Below are positions 1 through 5,028 of a stretch of DNA of 6,581 nt, in pieces. Below the pieces are notes generated by a model. That model had not been told where the DNA came from. It saw nothing but the letters and a program-made list of their open reading frames with translations, and did no database searches. This DNA comes from CAYSHJ01 sp964589725 (GTDB lineage Bacteria > Planctomycetota > Planctomycetia > Planctomycetales > Planctomycetaceae), in NCBI GenBank assembly GCA_964589725.1, contig CAZPUJ010000492.1:1-6581 (forward strand). Direction: 5' to 3'. A program made the position numbers and the translations under genes. Each line of letters starts with the position of its first letter. The stretch's first letter is position 1.

Positions 1-351
1 ATGCTCGCAAATGATTGTGCCGGGCAGCTTCGTATTGATCACGCCGAACGGCCCGCGATTCAGGTGCGGTCGCTCGGGCTTCGGATCCCAGGTGTCGATC
101 TGGCTCGGCCCGCCCGCCATCCACAGCAGGATGACGCTCCTGCCGGTCGCGGCTGAGCCGCCGGAACTCGCGGCATTGGCTTGTGCCTTCAGCAACTCTG
201 GCAGACTTAACCCCGCGATGCCGACGAGTCCCGCCTTCAACATGCCGCGACGGTCCGTCAGCGTCAGACCTTCGCGCTTGCGGCCATAAAAGTTGCCGAA
301 GGCGTGCTGACCGTGGTTCTCGGAGTGACAGGTCATTGGACGCTGATCCAT
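1..351 (-). CDS. DUF1501 protein, N-terminal part (cut by window edge)
   Basis: The first 117 residues of a DUF1501 protein; the rest lies beyond base 1. Residues 33-58 form a Tat-type leader: a twin arginine followed by GMLKAG and then a hydrophobic, Leu/Gly/Ala-rich stretch, so export in folded form is likely. The mature part begins with the family's signature block: SVILLWMAGGPSQIDTWDPK at residues 72-91. DUF1501 proteins belong to the alkaline phosphatase/sulfatase-like superfamily, are very numerous in planctomycetes, and have no settled biochemical role. The ATG at 351 was chosen because an in-frame TGA lies two codons upstream; a second in-frame ATG at 336 (MTCHSENHG) is possible. In planctomycetes these genes usually follow a DUF1549/DUF1553 gene, but here the 63-bp upstream gap leads to an unrelated small gene. 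Family assignment is firm; substrate is unknown. Confidence 0.9.
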   Translation of the reverse strand, partial: MDQRPMTCHSENHGQHAFGNFYGRKREGLTLTDRRGMLKAGLVGIAGLSLPELLKAQANAASSGGSAATGRSVILLWMAGGPSQIDTWDPKPERPHLNRGPFGVINTKLPGTIICEH

Positions 352-414
352 ATTTCACGCTCTCTTCGAGCACGATTTCCCGCGGAGTCACACGATTCAA
401 CGTGCGTCGCCAGC

Positions 415-651
415 CTACTCAGACATTAACGCCACGGTCCGATGCTCTGACTGCGCACTTGGCACCGGGCGGTCCACGCGAGATTCGTATTGACCCAATT
501 CTTCGTGCAGCCGCGAAATGAGCCGGCGAACGCTGAGCAGCTCCAGGTCGGGCCGATACGCACGCGGCTCTAGTAACATTTTGGCCAAGGCCTCGTCCCA
601 AGACCGCAGTTCCTCCCTGGCGCAACGGTATTCGTGTTCGTTTGCAATCAT
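415..651 (-). CDS. Small helical protein, putative antitoxin partner of the DUF6932-like gene
   Basis: A 78-residue protein beginning MIANEHEYRCAREELRSWDE. The N-terminus resembles, from memory, a family of short proteins that start like 'MI-NE-QYR' and continue as a charged helix. Residues 3-27 and 36-58 are rich in Glu, Arg and Leu and look like two amphipathic helices. I see no helix-turn-helix, ribbon-helix-helix or membrane segment. The ATG at 651 overlaps the TGA of the preceding gene (ATGA, bases 648-651) and has an exceptionally strong Shine-Dalgarno sequence at 653-663. An upstream in-frame start at 729 would add 26 residues read from inside the neighbouring gene and is unlikely. The tight coupling and small size suggest an antitoxin or stabilising partner; this is inference from context. 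It could instead be a non-toxic accessory subunit of a nucleotidyltransferase. Confidence 0.7.
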   Translation of the reverse strand: MIANEHEYRCAREELRSWDEALAKMLLEPRAYRPDLELLSVRRLISRLHEELGQYESRVDRPVPSAQSEHRTVALMSE

Positions 652-1079
652 AGGATCACCTCCACAAGGCCCTTTGTTCGCCCGTCCGGTTCGCGCGTGT
701 GACTGAAGTACTCCAAGTACAAAGCCCATCGCGCGTTGCTGTGCGCGACGAACAACTCCTGCGGGTCTTTATATCGGACGCAATGCTCAATTTCCCATGC
801 GACCGGGTCGGACCTGTCGATGCGTCGCTGAAAATCCGATGGCAATAGCATGACCGCATCCACGTCATTTGGCGAGACTTTTTCTGTCACGAAGCTCCCA
901 TCCAACACTAACCGCAGCGCCTGCACCGCTTGCAGCATTGCGACCCAATCGACCACGTGCTGCATCAGTTCTCGGCGTTGTTGACTCGATTCACCGAATC
1001 GGTTGCGAATTTCGTCCAAAGTCGCGGGATGAATTCCGACGGGCAGGAATCCATCATCGCGAAAGGCGGGAATCGGCAT
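648..1079 (-). CDS. DUF6932-like nucleotidyltransferase-fold protein, putative toxin
   Basis: A 143-residue protein. The N-terminus (MPIPAFRDDGFLPVGIHPAT) followed by a region around residues 21-31 (LDEIRNRFGES) matches what I remember of the DUF6932 family: a Pro-Phe-x-x-x-Gly-x-Leu-Pro-x-Gly-Ile-His opening, then 'eF..rFg'. Residues 59-79 hold a nucleotidyltransferase-like signature: LDGSF at 59-63 (Gly61-Ser62), then Asp72-x-Asp74 in NDVDAVMLLP, comparable with the hG[GS]...[DE]h[DE] motif of minimal nucleotidyltransferases such as MNT and AbiEii. The C-terminus has HSNARWALYLEYFSHTRE. Such a protein could transfer nucleotides to RNA or protein; no activity can be read from the sequence. 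It overlaps the downstream 78-residue gene by 4 bases, the layout of a toxin-antitoxin or two-subunit module. Its own Shine-Dalgarno is weak. It lies 49 bp after the SDR gene on the same strand. Family assignment is moderately sure; the toxin role is inference. Confidence 0.75.
   Translation of the reverse strand: MPIPAFRDDGFLPVGIHPATLDEIRNRFGESSQQRRELMQHVVDWVAMLQAVQALRLVLDGSFVTEKVSPNDVDAVMLLPSDFQRRIDRSDPVAWEIEHCVRYKDPQELFVAHSNARWALYLEYFSHTREPDGRTKGLVEVIL
653..663 (-). promoter_or_regulatory. Extended Shine-Dalgarno of the small partner gene
   Basis: On the minus strand the bases read GGAGGTGATCC, an 11-base match to the complement of the conserved 3' end of bacterial 16S rRNA. The GGAGG core is 7 bases from the ATG at 651. 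The same bases encode the last residues (VEVIL) of the upstream protein, so ribosome binding for the second gene is built into the end of the first. It decides the start of the 78-residue gene. Confidence 0.85.
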
Positions 1080-1128
1080 CGCTCAACTCGGCAAAGTCAT
1101 TTTTGAAATCGAATTGTTGTCTGCCAAA

Positions 1129-1827
1129 TCAAATCGGAACCGCCAGCGGTTCACCATTGTCTTTCGCGGAAATTTGCAACAAGAACGGAACGGCGACTTC
1201 GGCCCAGCGGGTCGGATCGGGATACCGGTGGGCACCGGAGCCGAAACAACTTCGCAGCATCTCGGTGTTGATGATGCCGGGATCGAGCGGGATTGCGGCC
1301 ATGCCGTCGGGAAGTTCTTGAGCCAACGACTGAGTCAGCCCTTCGATGGCCCATTTGGTCGCGCAGTACGGAGCCACTTCCGCCGCGGTCGATCGTCCCC
1401 AGCCGGAACTGAAATTGACGATCACTCCGCGCCGCCGCTCGATCATCGCCGGGGTGAAGTGCCGAATCACGTTGGCGACGCCTTTGATGTTGATGTCGAT
1501 GACTCGGTCAAACTCCTCGGCCGACACCTCCCACAAGACCGAATTTCGATTGACGATGGCCGCGTTGTTGAGCAATAAGTCCGGCGGGCCGTGCTCCGCC
1601 AGTACGGCCTTCGCCCACGTGGCCACGTCGCCGTCGTTACTCACGTCCACGTCATCGAACCGATGCGGGGCCGCATAACGTCGCCGGAGTTCGTTCACCG
1701 CCGCCTTCTGCCGACCGCAGCCGACGACCGTGTGTCCCAAACTGGCGAACTTCGCGGCCATCGCCTCGCCCAGTCCTTTCGTAGCGCCCGTGATCAATAC
1801 CATTCGACCTGTCGATTGCTTGGCCAT
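1129..1827 (-). CDS. Short-chain dehydrogenase/reductase (SDR family)
   Basis: A 232-residue classical SDR oxidoreductase using NAD(P)(H) in a Rossmann fold. Visible motifs: the nucleotide-binding TGATKGLG at 13-20; Arg39 after strand 2 (GCGRQ), which often indicates NADP(H) preference; NNAA at 87-90; the active-site Asn113 in DINIKG; Ser141 in NFSSGWG; and the catalytic YCATK with Tyr154 and Lys158, correctly spaced 13 residues from the Ser; then the Pro-Gly pair at 183-184. Length is normal for the family (about 230-260). The ATG at 1827 (MAKQSTGR) is preferred over a TTG at 1845, because the glycine motif then sits at its usual distance from the N-terminus and a GAC-GAG purine stretch precedes it. 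The substrate cannot be predicted. It is divergent from the secreted-protein gene at 2030, with a 202-bp shared upstream region. Confidence 0.93.
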   Translation of the reverse strand: MAKQSTGRMVLITGATKGLGEAMAAKFASLGHTVVGCGRQKAAVNELRRRYAAPHRFDDVDVSNDGDVATWAKAVLAEHGPPDLLLNNAAIVNRNSVLWEVSAEEFDRVIDINIKGVANVIRHFTPAMIERRRGVIVNFSSGWGRSTAAEVAPYCATKWAIEGLTQSLAQELPDGMAAIPLDPGIINTEMLRSCFGSGAHRYPDPTRWAEVAVPFLLQISAKDNGEPLAVPI

Positions 1828-2029
1828 GTGCAGTCTCGTCTTCAATTCGCCGCCGAGTTCGCCAGAACTCAGCCACGACAGAGCCTATCGTGCGGCTTTG
1901 CGATTCGACAACATTGCGACATCGGTCGGCCGTTGCACCGTACTTTTCGGGCGTCGTTGCAATTCGTCGGAACGCGGTTGAGAATCCCGACCCCCAGTGA
2001 TCATTCCATCCCCAGCAGGAGACCTCGTA
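1828..2029. other. Divergent intergenic region (SDR / secreted protein)
   Basis: This 202-bp space separates the start of the minus-strand SDR gene from the start of the plus-strand secreted-protein gene and must carry both promoters. I searched by eye for -35/-10 pairs with 16-18 base spacing and found none convincing on either strand. The open frames crossing it are antisense shadows with no family features. Confidence 0.5.
2017..2021 (+). promoter_or_regulatory. Shine-Dalgarno of the secreted-protein gene
   Basis: AGGAG lies 8 bases before the ATG at 2030. It decides that start over a GTG at 1997, which would place 11 extra residues (MIIPSPAGDLV) in front of an otherwise good signal peptide. 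Confidence 0.85.
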
Positions 2030-2608
2030 ATGAATCGTTTTCGTTGGCATGCCGTTTCCGCCGTCGCTGTGCTCATATGCTGCGTCGCCGTCGCGCAAGA
2101 GAAAAAAGAAAAGGCGACACAAGAAGTCGCCGTGAAAGATATCAAGCTGATCGTTCCCAAAGCCTGGAAGCAAGAAGAGCCCAGCAATCAGTTGCGAATC
2201 ACGCAGTTCAAGCTCGTCGCCTCTGAGGGAGACAAGGAAGCCGCAGAGCTTGCTATTTCGCAGTTCGGAGGCGGCGGTGGTGCCATCGACGACAACATCA
2301 AACGTTGGGTCAATCAGTTCGATTCCAAGGATCGCAAGGCGAGAATCACGAAAGGCAACAGCGCACAGGGTCAGTACGTACTGGTCGATCTCACCGGAAC
2401 GTATATCCCCTCGCCATTTGAGAAAAAGAAGGGACCGATGTCCGGTCAGCGAATGCTCGCGGTCATGCTGATTGTCGAAGACAAAGGCCTCTACTTCTTG
2501 AAGCTGCTCGGCCCGGAAAAGACCGTGACAGAAGCCGCCACTGAACTGCGAGCCTCATTCGGCGCGAAGGCGGACGACGAGAAAGAGTACAAGACGGAGT
2601 CGTCGTAG
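2030..2608 (+). CDS. Secreted hypothetical protein, planctomycete type
   Basis: A 192-residue protein with a clear Sec signal peptide: basic start (MNRFRWH), hydrophobic core at about 8-22 (AVSAVAVLICCVAVA), and probable signal peptidase I cleavage after Ala22 (AVA|QEKKEK). There is no lipobox in the usual place, although two adjacent Cys lie in the hydrophobic core. The mature protein is about 170 residues, starts with a Lys/Glu-rich stretch, and contains a Trp at 46 in VPKAWKQEEPSN, a five-glycine run at 80-84 after QF, KRWVNQF at 91-97, LTGTY at 121-125 and RMLAVMLIVEDKGLYFLKLLG at 141-161. I recall similar layouts in uncharacterised planctomycete secreted proteins, but know no function. 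It acts outside the cytoplasmic membrane. The stop codon TAG abuts a palindromic repeat. Confidence 0.85.
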   Translation: MNRFRWHAVSAVAVLICCVAVAQEKKEKATQEVAVKDIKLIVPKAWKQEEPSNQLRITQFKLVASEGDKEAAELAISQFGGGGGAIDDNIKRWVNQFDSKDRKARITKGNSAQGQYVLVDLTGTYIPSPFEKKKGPMSGQRMLAVMLIVEDKGLYFLKLLGPEKTVTEAATELRASFGAKADDEKEYKTESS

Positions 2609-2628
2609 GACGGATTGCCAATCCGTCC
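2608..2628. repeat. Palindromic repeat GGACGGATT-GCC-AATCCGTCC
   Basis: A perfect 9-bp stem (2608-2616 with 2620-2628) and a 3-base loop. The last base of the upstream stop codon TAG is the first base of the stem. From memory this kind of 'ACGGATTGGCAATCCGT' palindrome is dispersed in planctomycete intergenic regions; only one copy is visible here, so the dispersed nature is not shown by this window. In RNA it would form a hairpin at the 3' end of the mRNA. Confidence 0.65.
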
Positions 2629-2648
2629 CACAAAATCTCGCTCAACAA

Positions 2649-2689
2649 AAACACCACGAGGCAAGCGATTCGCCGGCCTCGTGGTGTTT
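2649..2689. terminator. Bidirectional terminator hairpin between convergent genes
   Basis: A perfect 14-bp inverted repeat, AAACACCACGAGGC (2649-2662) pairing with GCCTCGTGGTGTTT (2676-2689), around a 13-base loop. It lies between the ends of the plus-strand secreted-protein gene and the minus-strand zinc-ribbon gene. On the minus strand the stem runs into a TTTTTGTT tract, good for Rho-independent termination. On the plus strand the tail is weaker (TTTGTCGTT). Confidence 0.8.
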
Positions 2690-2772
2690 GTCGTTGGGAC
2701 ACTCAGATCAGGGCACAAGACTGCCGATTTCGGCCGGACGCATTTTCGATCACTCCACGCGTGCGACCGCGC

Positions 2773-2898
2773 TTAGCCTTTCTTCAGCTTCAAGTGGCAA
2801 CGCTTGCAGCGGACGCGGCGCTTGACCAGGCAATTGCATTTCGGGCAGCGTTTCAATTTGAGCGCGATTTTTCGCTTCGTGCGGGGGCGGATGACCAT
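2773..2898 (-). CDS. 41-residue basic zinc-ribbon protein
   Basis: The protein starts MVIRPRTKRKIALKLKR and carries C18-x2-C21, an extra Cys23, then C31-x2-C34-His35, ending LKLKKG. The two CxxC pairs nine residues apart form a plausible four-Cys zinc ribbon. About 18 of 41 residues are Lys or Arg, so it very likely binds RNA or DNA, as small ribosomal proteins do. It is not recognisable as bL36 (rpmJ), which is of similar size but has a different sequence and zinc-ligand layout. The zinc-knuckle spacing is vaguely like that of L40e-type ribosomal proteins. The ATG at 2898 is preceded by AAGGA (2909-2913, minus strand) 10 bases upstream. It is a single gene, convergent with the secreted-protein gene and ended by the 2649-2689 hairpin. 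The reading frame is convincing; the function is unknown. Confidence 0.8.
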   Translation of the reverse strand: MVIRPRTKRKIALKLKRCPKCNCLVKRRVRCKRCHLKLKKG

Positions 2899-2971
2899 GT
2901 CAGCTAATTCCTTGGACCGTCCAAAATTCCTTCCGCTTGCTGGAAAGGGCGGGACAAACTAGCGAAAGCCT

Positions 2972-3177
2972 GGAGCAATCTCAAGCCGACCGCGACTTTG
3001 AACACGGCCGGCTAATTGGTCCGGTTGCGTGGTCTGTGGAGGCATACAAGCCCGAAGCGCAATTGAGGGAATCCACAGAAATCCCTCGCTTGCGCTTCGG
3101 GCTTGTATTTCAACCAAGACGCAGATTGAAGAATTAGCCAGCCGTGCGACTTTGAATCGCATCTGGCTTGAGGCTCC
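2972..3177. repeat. Outer imperfect inverted repeat (46-base arms)
   Basis: The left arm 2972-3017 and right arm 3132-3177 are inverted copies sharing GGAGC, TCAAGCC, and CACGGC-GGCTAATT (CCG versus CTG at the junction). In the middle of each arm the 11-mer GCGACTTTGAA (2992-3002 and 3147-3157) runs in the same direction instead of inverted, as if the loop of a small hairpin had flipped. The inner inverted repeat sits between the arms. Confidence 0.6.
3044..3108. repeat. Inner inverted repeat, 27-base arms
   Basis: The left arm 3044-3070 starts ATACAAGCCCGAAGCGCAA and ends GAGGGA; the right arm 3082-3108 is its reverse complement except for two adjacent bases (TT versus GC). The loop is 11 bases (3071-3081). 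From memory this is a common dispersed palindrome of planctomycete genomes, often seen in shadow translations as 'YKPEAQ' or 'LRFGLVF'. RNA from it would fold into a long, stable hairpin. Confidence 0.8.
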
Positions 3178-3316
3178 TCGCGGGATCGTGCTACAAGCCC
3201 GCGCGTTGGCAGTCCCGCATTGAGGCGGAACCGATCGGGTCGAGAAAAACCGATTCGTTCCAGCGGAGCCCACCGGCGAAATCCGGGACTACGAACGTGA
3301 ATCACCGTCAACTAAC

Positions 3317-3321
3317 GAGAG
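3317..3321 (+). promoter_or_regulatory. Shine-Dalgarno of the DUF1573-type gene
   Basis: GAGAG lies 8 bases before the ATG at 3330. This supports that start over the in-frame GTG at 3297 and TTG at 3168, neither of which gives a signal peptide at the N-terminus. Confidence 0.55.
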
Positions 3322-3329
3322 TCTCAGGC

Positions 3330-4121
3330 ATGGACGCATCGAACACCTCAGGACGTTGGTGGCGTTGGGCCTTATGGGCCGGAGCCTGTTTGCCATTTGG
3401 GCTGTCGCTGGCCGTTCACGCGGGAGGTGTGACGGCTCGATCGCTGCACGTTCCTTCGCTGCAACGGGGACTGGCGTTTGAGCAGTATTTGGTGAACCTT
3501 GGTGCCCCGCCACCGCGGTCCGAGTACGCGGGCCGGTTTTCGTTTCGCAATGTCGGCTCGCAGCCGGTGCGGATTCTTGATCTTGAACCGAGCTGCGGTT
3601 GCTTGAGTCCGCGACTCGAACAGCGCGAGTTTGCTCCGGGCGAAGGTGGCGAGTTCTATTTACGAGTGCGCGCGGCGAACGAACGACCGGGTCCGCACGA
3701 TTACACCTGTCGGATCAAGTATGACGATGGGCAGCCTCACGAAACCGAGGTCCGTTTCAAGATCACTTTGCCGGAAGAGCGCGTCGAGATTCGGCCCAGA
3801 GCGTTGGCGATTTATCAGTTCAGCAATCAGCCAACGACGCGAGAGATTTCGATCACCGACTTCCGAGCCGCTCCCGACGGCAGGCCACTCGCACGCATGG
3901 AACTCATCGACGCTACCTGTTCGCTGAGCTGGGTGCAGGTCGTCGTCGGCGAAGCTCAATTCGACGAAATGGGCGAGCGACGTCAGACGGTGCTCGTCAC
4001 CGTGGCGGAAGTTCCGCCGGGCACGCATCACGGCTCCGTGATCGTCCGCACCAACGTGCCGGAGTACGCCGAGCTGCGCGTGCCGCTGCGAATTGAAGGC
4101 CCCACGCCGCAAGGTCCATGA
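3330..4121 (+). CDS. Secreted DUF1573-type protein
   Basis: A 263-residue exported protein. Residues 1-31 form a signal peptide: a Trp/Arg-rich start (SGRWWRWALW), a hydrophobic core at about 14-29, and likely cleavage after Ala31 (AVHA|GG). Residues 65-146 match the DUF1573 pattern: YAGRFSFRNVGSQPVRILDL, then SCGC at 88-91, then FAPGEGGEFYLRV and a closing strand. This is an Ig-like beta-sandwich in which the Cys-Gly-Cys is typical. A second beta-rich domain follows at about 150-257, ending with the 'GTHHGSVIVRTNVPEYAELRVPL' type of strand pair; Cys197 lies in it. The family is abundant in planctomycetes and Bacteroidetes; its role is unknown, perhaps in envelope assembly. ruvA starts 51 bp downstream on the same strand, but no functional link is evident. 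The ATG at 3330 was chosen for its signal peptide and GAGAG. Confidence 0.88.
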   Translation: MDASNTSGRWWRWALWAGACLPFGLSLAVHAGGVTARSLHVPSLQRGLAFEQYLVNLGAPPPRSEYAGRFSFRNVGSQPVRILDLEPSCGCLSPRLEQREFAPGEGGEFYLRVRAANERPGPHDYTCRIKYDDGQPHETEVRFKITLPEERVEIRPRALAIYQFSNQPTTREISITDFRAAPDGRPLARMELIDATCSLSWVQVVVGEAQFDEMGERRQTVLVTVAEVPPGTHHGSVIVRTNVPEYAELRVPLRIEGPTPQGP

Positions 4122-4122
4122 C

Positions 4123-4151
4123 CTTGTTCCCATGCGGAGCGTGGGAACAAG
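4123..4151. repeat. Palindromic repeat CTTGTTCCCA...TGGGAACAAG
   Basis: A perfect 10-bp stem (4123-4132 with 4142-4151) around the loop TGCGGAGCG. It starts two bases after the stop of the DUF1573-type gene and ends nine bases before the ribosome-binding site of ruvA. From memory this palindrome is one of the common dispersed planctomycete repeats. In a co-transcript it would form a hairpin that could lower read-through into ruvA or protect the upstream mRNA end; no U-tract follows, so it is not a typical terminator. Confidence 0.7.
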
Positions 4152-4159
4152 ACTCGGTA

Positions 4160-4165
4160 GAAAGG
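4160..4165 (+). promoter_or_regulatory. Shine-Dalgarno of ruvA
   Basis: GAAAGG ends 7 bases before the GTG at 4173 and supports that non-ATG start, which gives the expected MITRITGRL N-terminus. Confidence 0.75.
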
Positions 4166-4172
4166 TTTTCTT

Positions 4173-4799
4173 GTGATCACGCGCATTACCGGTCGCTTGG
4201 TGCATCTGACCGCCACGGAAGCGACGTTGGCGGTCGGCTCGTTCGAGTACGAAGTCTTCGTGCCGGAGTTCGTGCGACGACAACTGCAAGGGAGCATCGG
4301 GCAAGATGTCAGCTTAAAGACGATCGAGTACCTTGAAGGCAACCCGCAAAAAGGAGGTCGCCTGACGCCTCGATTGATCGGCTTCTTGAGCGACACGGAG
4401 CGGGAATTCTTCGAGCAGATTTGTTCCGTGGATGGAGTCGGCGTGAAGACCGCGCTGCGGTCGATGGTCCGGCCGGTGCGCGAGGTGGCTGCGGCGATTG
4501 AAGAACAAAACGTGAAAGAACTCACCGCACTCCCGGGCATCGGCGGCGCGACGGCCGAACGGATCGTCGCCAAGTTGCGGCGTAAGATGGCGAAGTTCGC
4601 GTTGATGGTCGCTCGCGAATTGCCGCCCGAACAGCAAGGGCAACAGACGGTCATGCACGAAGCTTATGAGGCTCTCGTGAGCCTTGGGCATTCAGCGACG
4701 GATGCTCGTCAGATGTTGGACTCGCTGCTGACGGGCGCCAAGAAGTTCAAATCGGTCGAGGAACTGCTGACCGAGCTGTACCAAAAAGAACGCCGCTGA
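4173..4799 (+). CDS. ruvA: Holliday junction branch-migration protein RuvA
   Basis: A 208-residue RuvA, the subunit that binds four-way DNA junctions as a tetramer and carries the RuvB motor during recombination repair. Domain I (about 1-72) is the OB-fold, opening MITRITGRLVHL. Domain II has two helix-hairpin-helix motifs: VDGVGVKTALRSM at 86-98 and LPGIGGATAERIVAKL at 120-135. Domain III (about 158-208, HEAYEALVSLGHSATDA...) is the RuvB-contacting helical domain. Length is standard (E. coli 203). The loop that forms the acidic pin in E. coli (Glu55-Asp56) is here about eight residues longer and reads EGNPQKGGRLTPR, with one acid and several bases. The second hairpin has GIGGATAER where many have GIGKKTAER. 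No ruvB or ruvC is in the window. The start is GTG. Confidence 0.96.
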   Translation: MITRITGRLVHLTATEATLAVGSFEYEVFVPEFVRRQLQGSIGQDVSLKTIEYLEGNPQKGGRLTPRLIGFLSDTEREFFEQICSVDGVGVKTALRSMVRPVREVAAAIEEQNVKELTALPGIGGATAERIVAKLRRKMAKFALMVARELPPEQQGQQTVMHEAYEALVSLGHSATDARQMLDSLLTGAKKFKSVEELLTELYQKERR

Positions 4800-4800
4800 C

Positions 4801-4844
4801 GATCGTACCAATTGGCCGCAGCACACCCATACGGCAGTACGATC
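4801..4844. repeat. 8-bp inverted repeat just after ruvA
   Basis: GATCGTAC at 4801-4808 is the exact reverse complement of GTACGATC at 4837-4844, two bases after the ruvA stop codon, with a short inner CCG/CGG pair. There is no U-tract. It could be a 3' end hairpin, a factor-binding site or chance; the rest of the 229-bp gap to the next gene shows no other clear signal apart from a GC-rich run at about 4899-4920. Confidence 0.35.
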
Positions 4845-5018
4845 CGCGCAGCACGTGCAATCGCTGCCAACGGCTCGGCGAAGTCGGATTCGTGCTTTGC
4901 CGCCGCGGCCGCGCGCCGCGAACGCGACCTAAAGTATCTCGGTCAGAGAATGGTCTATCGACACGCCCGCCCAGCACGGCTTGAGGCGTCGATCTCTTGC
5001 AGAAACGTGGCCGCAGTC

Positions 5019-5022
5019 GAGG
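5019..5022 (+). promoter_or_regulatory. Shine-Dalgarno of the pilin-like gene
   Basis: GAGG lies 6 bases before the ATG at 5029 and favours it over upstream in-frame TTG and GTG codons, the first of which (4981) would add an Arg-rich 16-residue segment without pilin features. Confidence 0.6.
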
Positions 5023-5028
5023 TGTGTG

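Larger units (their letters stand above)
2899..3329. other. 431-bp gene-free region with nested palindromes
   Basis: No credible gene on either strand; the short frames here are readings through repeats. It separates the divergent starts of the zinc-ribbon gene (minus) and the DUF1573-type gene (plus). It holds the two inverted repeats described separately, plus a 6-bp GC stem (CGCGGG at 3179-3184 with CCCGCG at 3198-3203). The 10-mer TACAAGCCCG occurs three times: direct at 3045-3054 and 3192-3201, and inverted at 3098-3107. No clear promoter was found. Confidence 0.7.

Noticed and set aside
652..729. 26-residue extension of the small partner protein
   Set aside because: It lies wholly within the upstream gene in another frame, whereas the strong Shine-Dalgarno points to the ATG at 651.
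1591..2226. 211-residue plus-strand open frame
   Set aside because: It is antisense to the SDR gene and runs out of frame through the secreted-protein gene; Arg/His-rich composition typical of a shadow.
2773..2898. rpmJ (ribosomal protein bL36)
   Set aside because: Size and basic character fit, but the sequence and the spacing of the Cys residues (CxxC-x9-CxxCH) do not match bL36.
3044..3108. CRISPR repeat or transposon terminal repeats
   Set aside because: There is a single inverted repeat, no regular spacing of direct repeats, no cas genes and no transposase.
2937..3311. Several short open frames on both strands
   Set aside because: They are readings through the nested palindromes; both strands stay open because of the repeats, without coding features.
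3168..3329. N-terminal extension of the DUF1573-type protein from a TTG
   Set aside because: The extra 54 residues read through repeat sequence and would bury the signal peptide; the ATG at 3330 has a Shine-Dalgarno-like site.
3660..4654. Long minus-strand open frames opposite the DUF1573-type gene and ruvA
   Set aside because: They are antisense to two well-recognised genes and carry no motifs.
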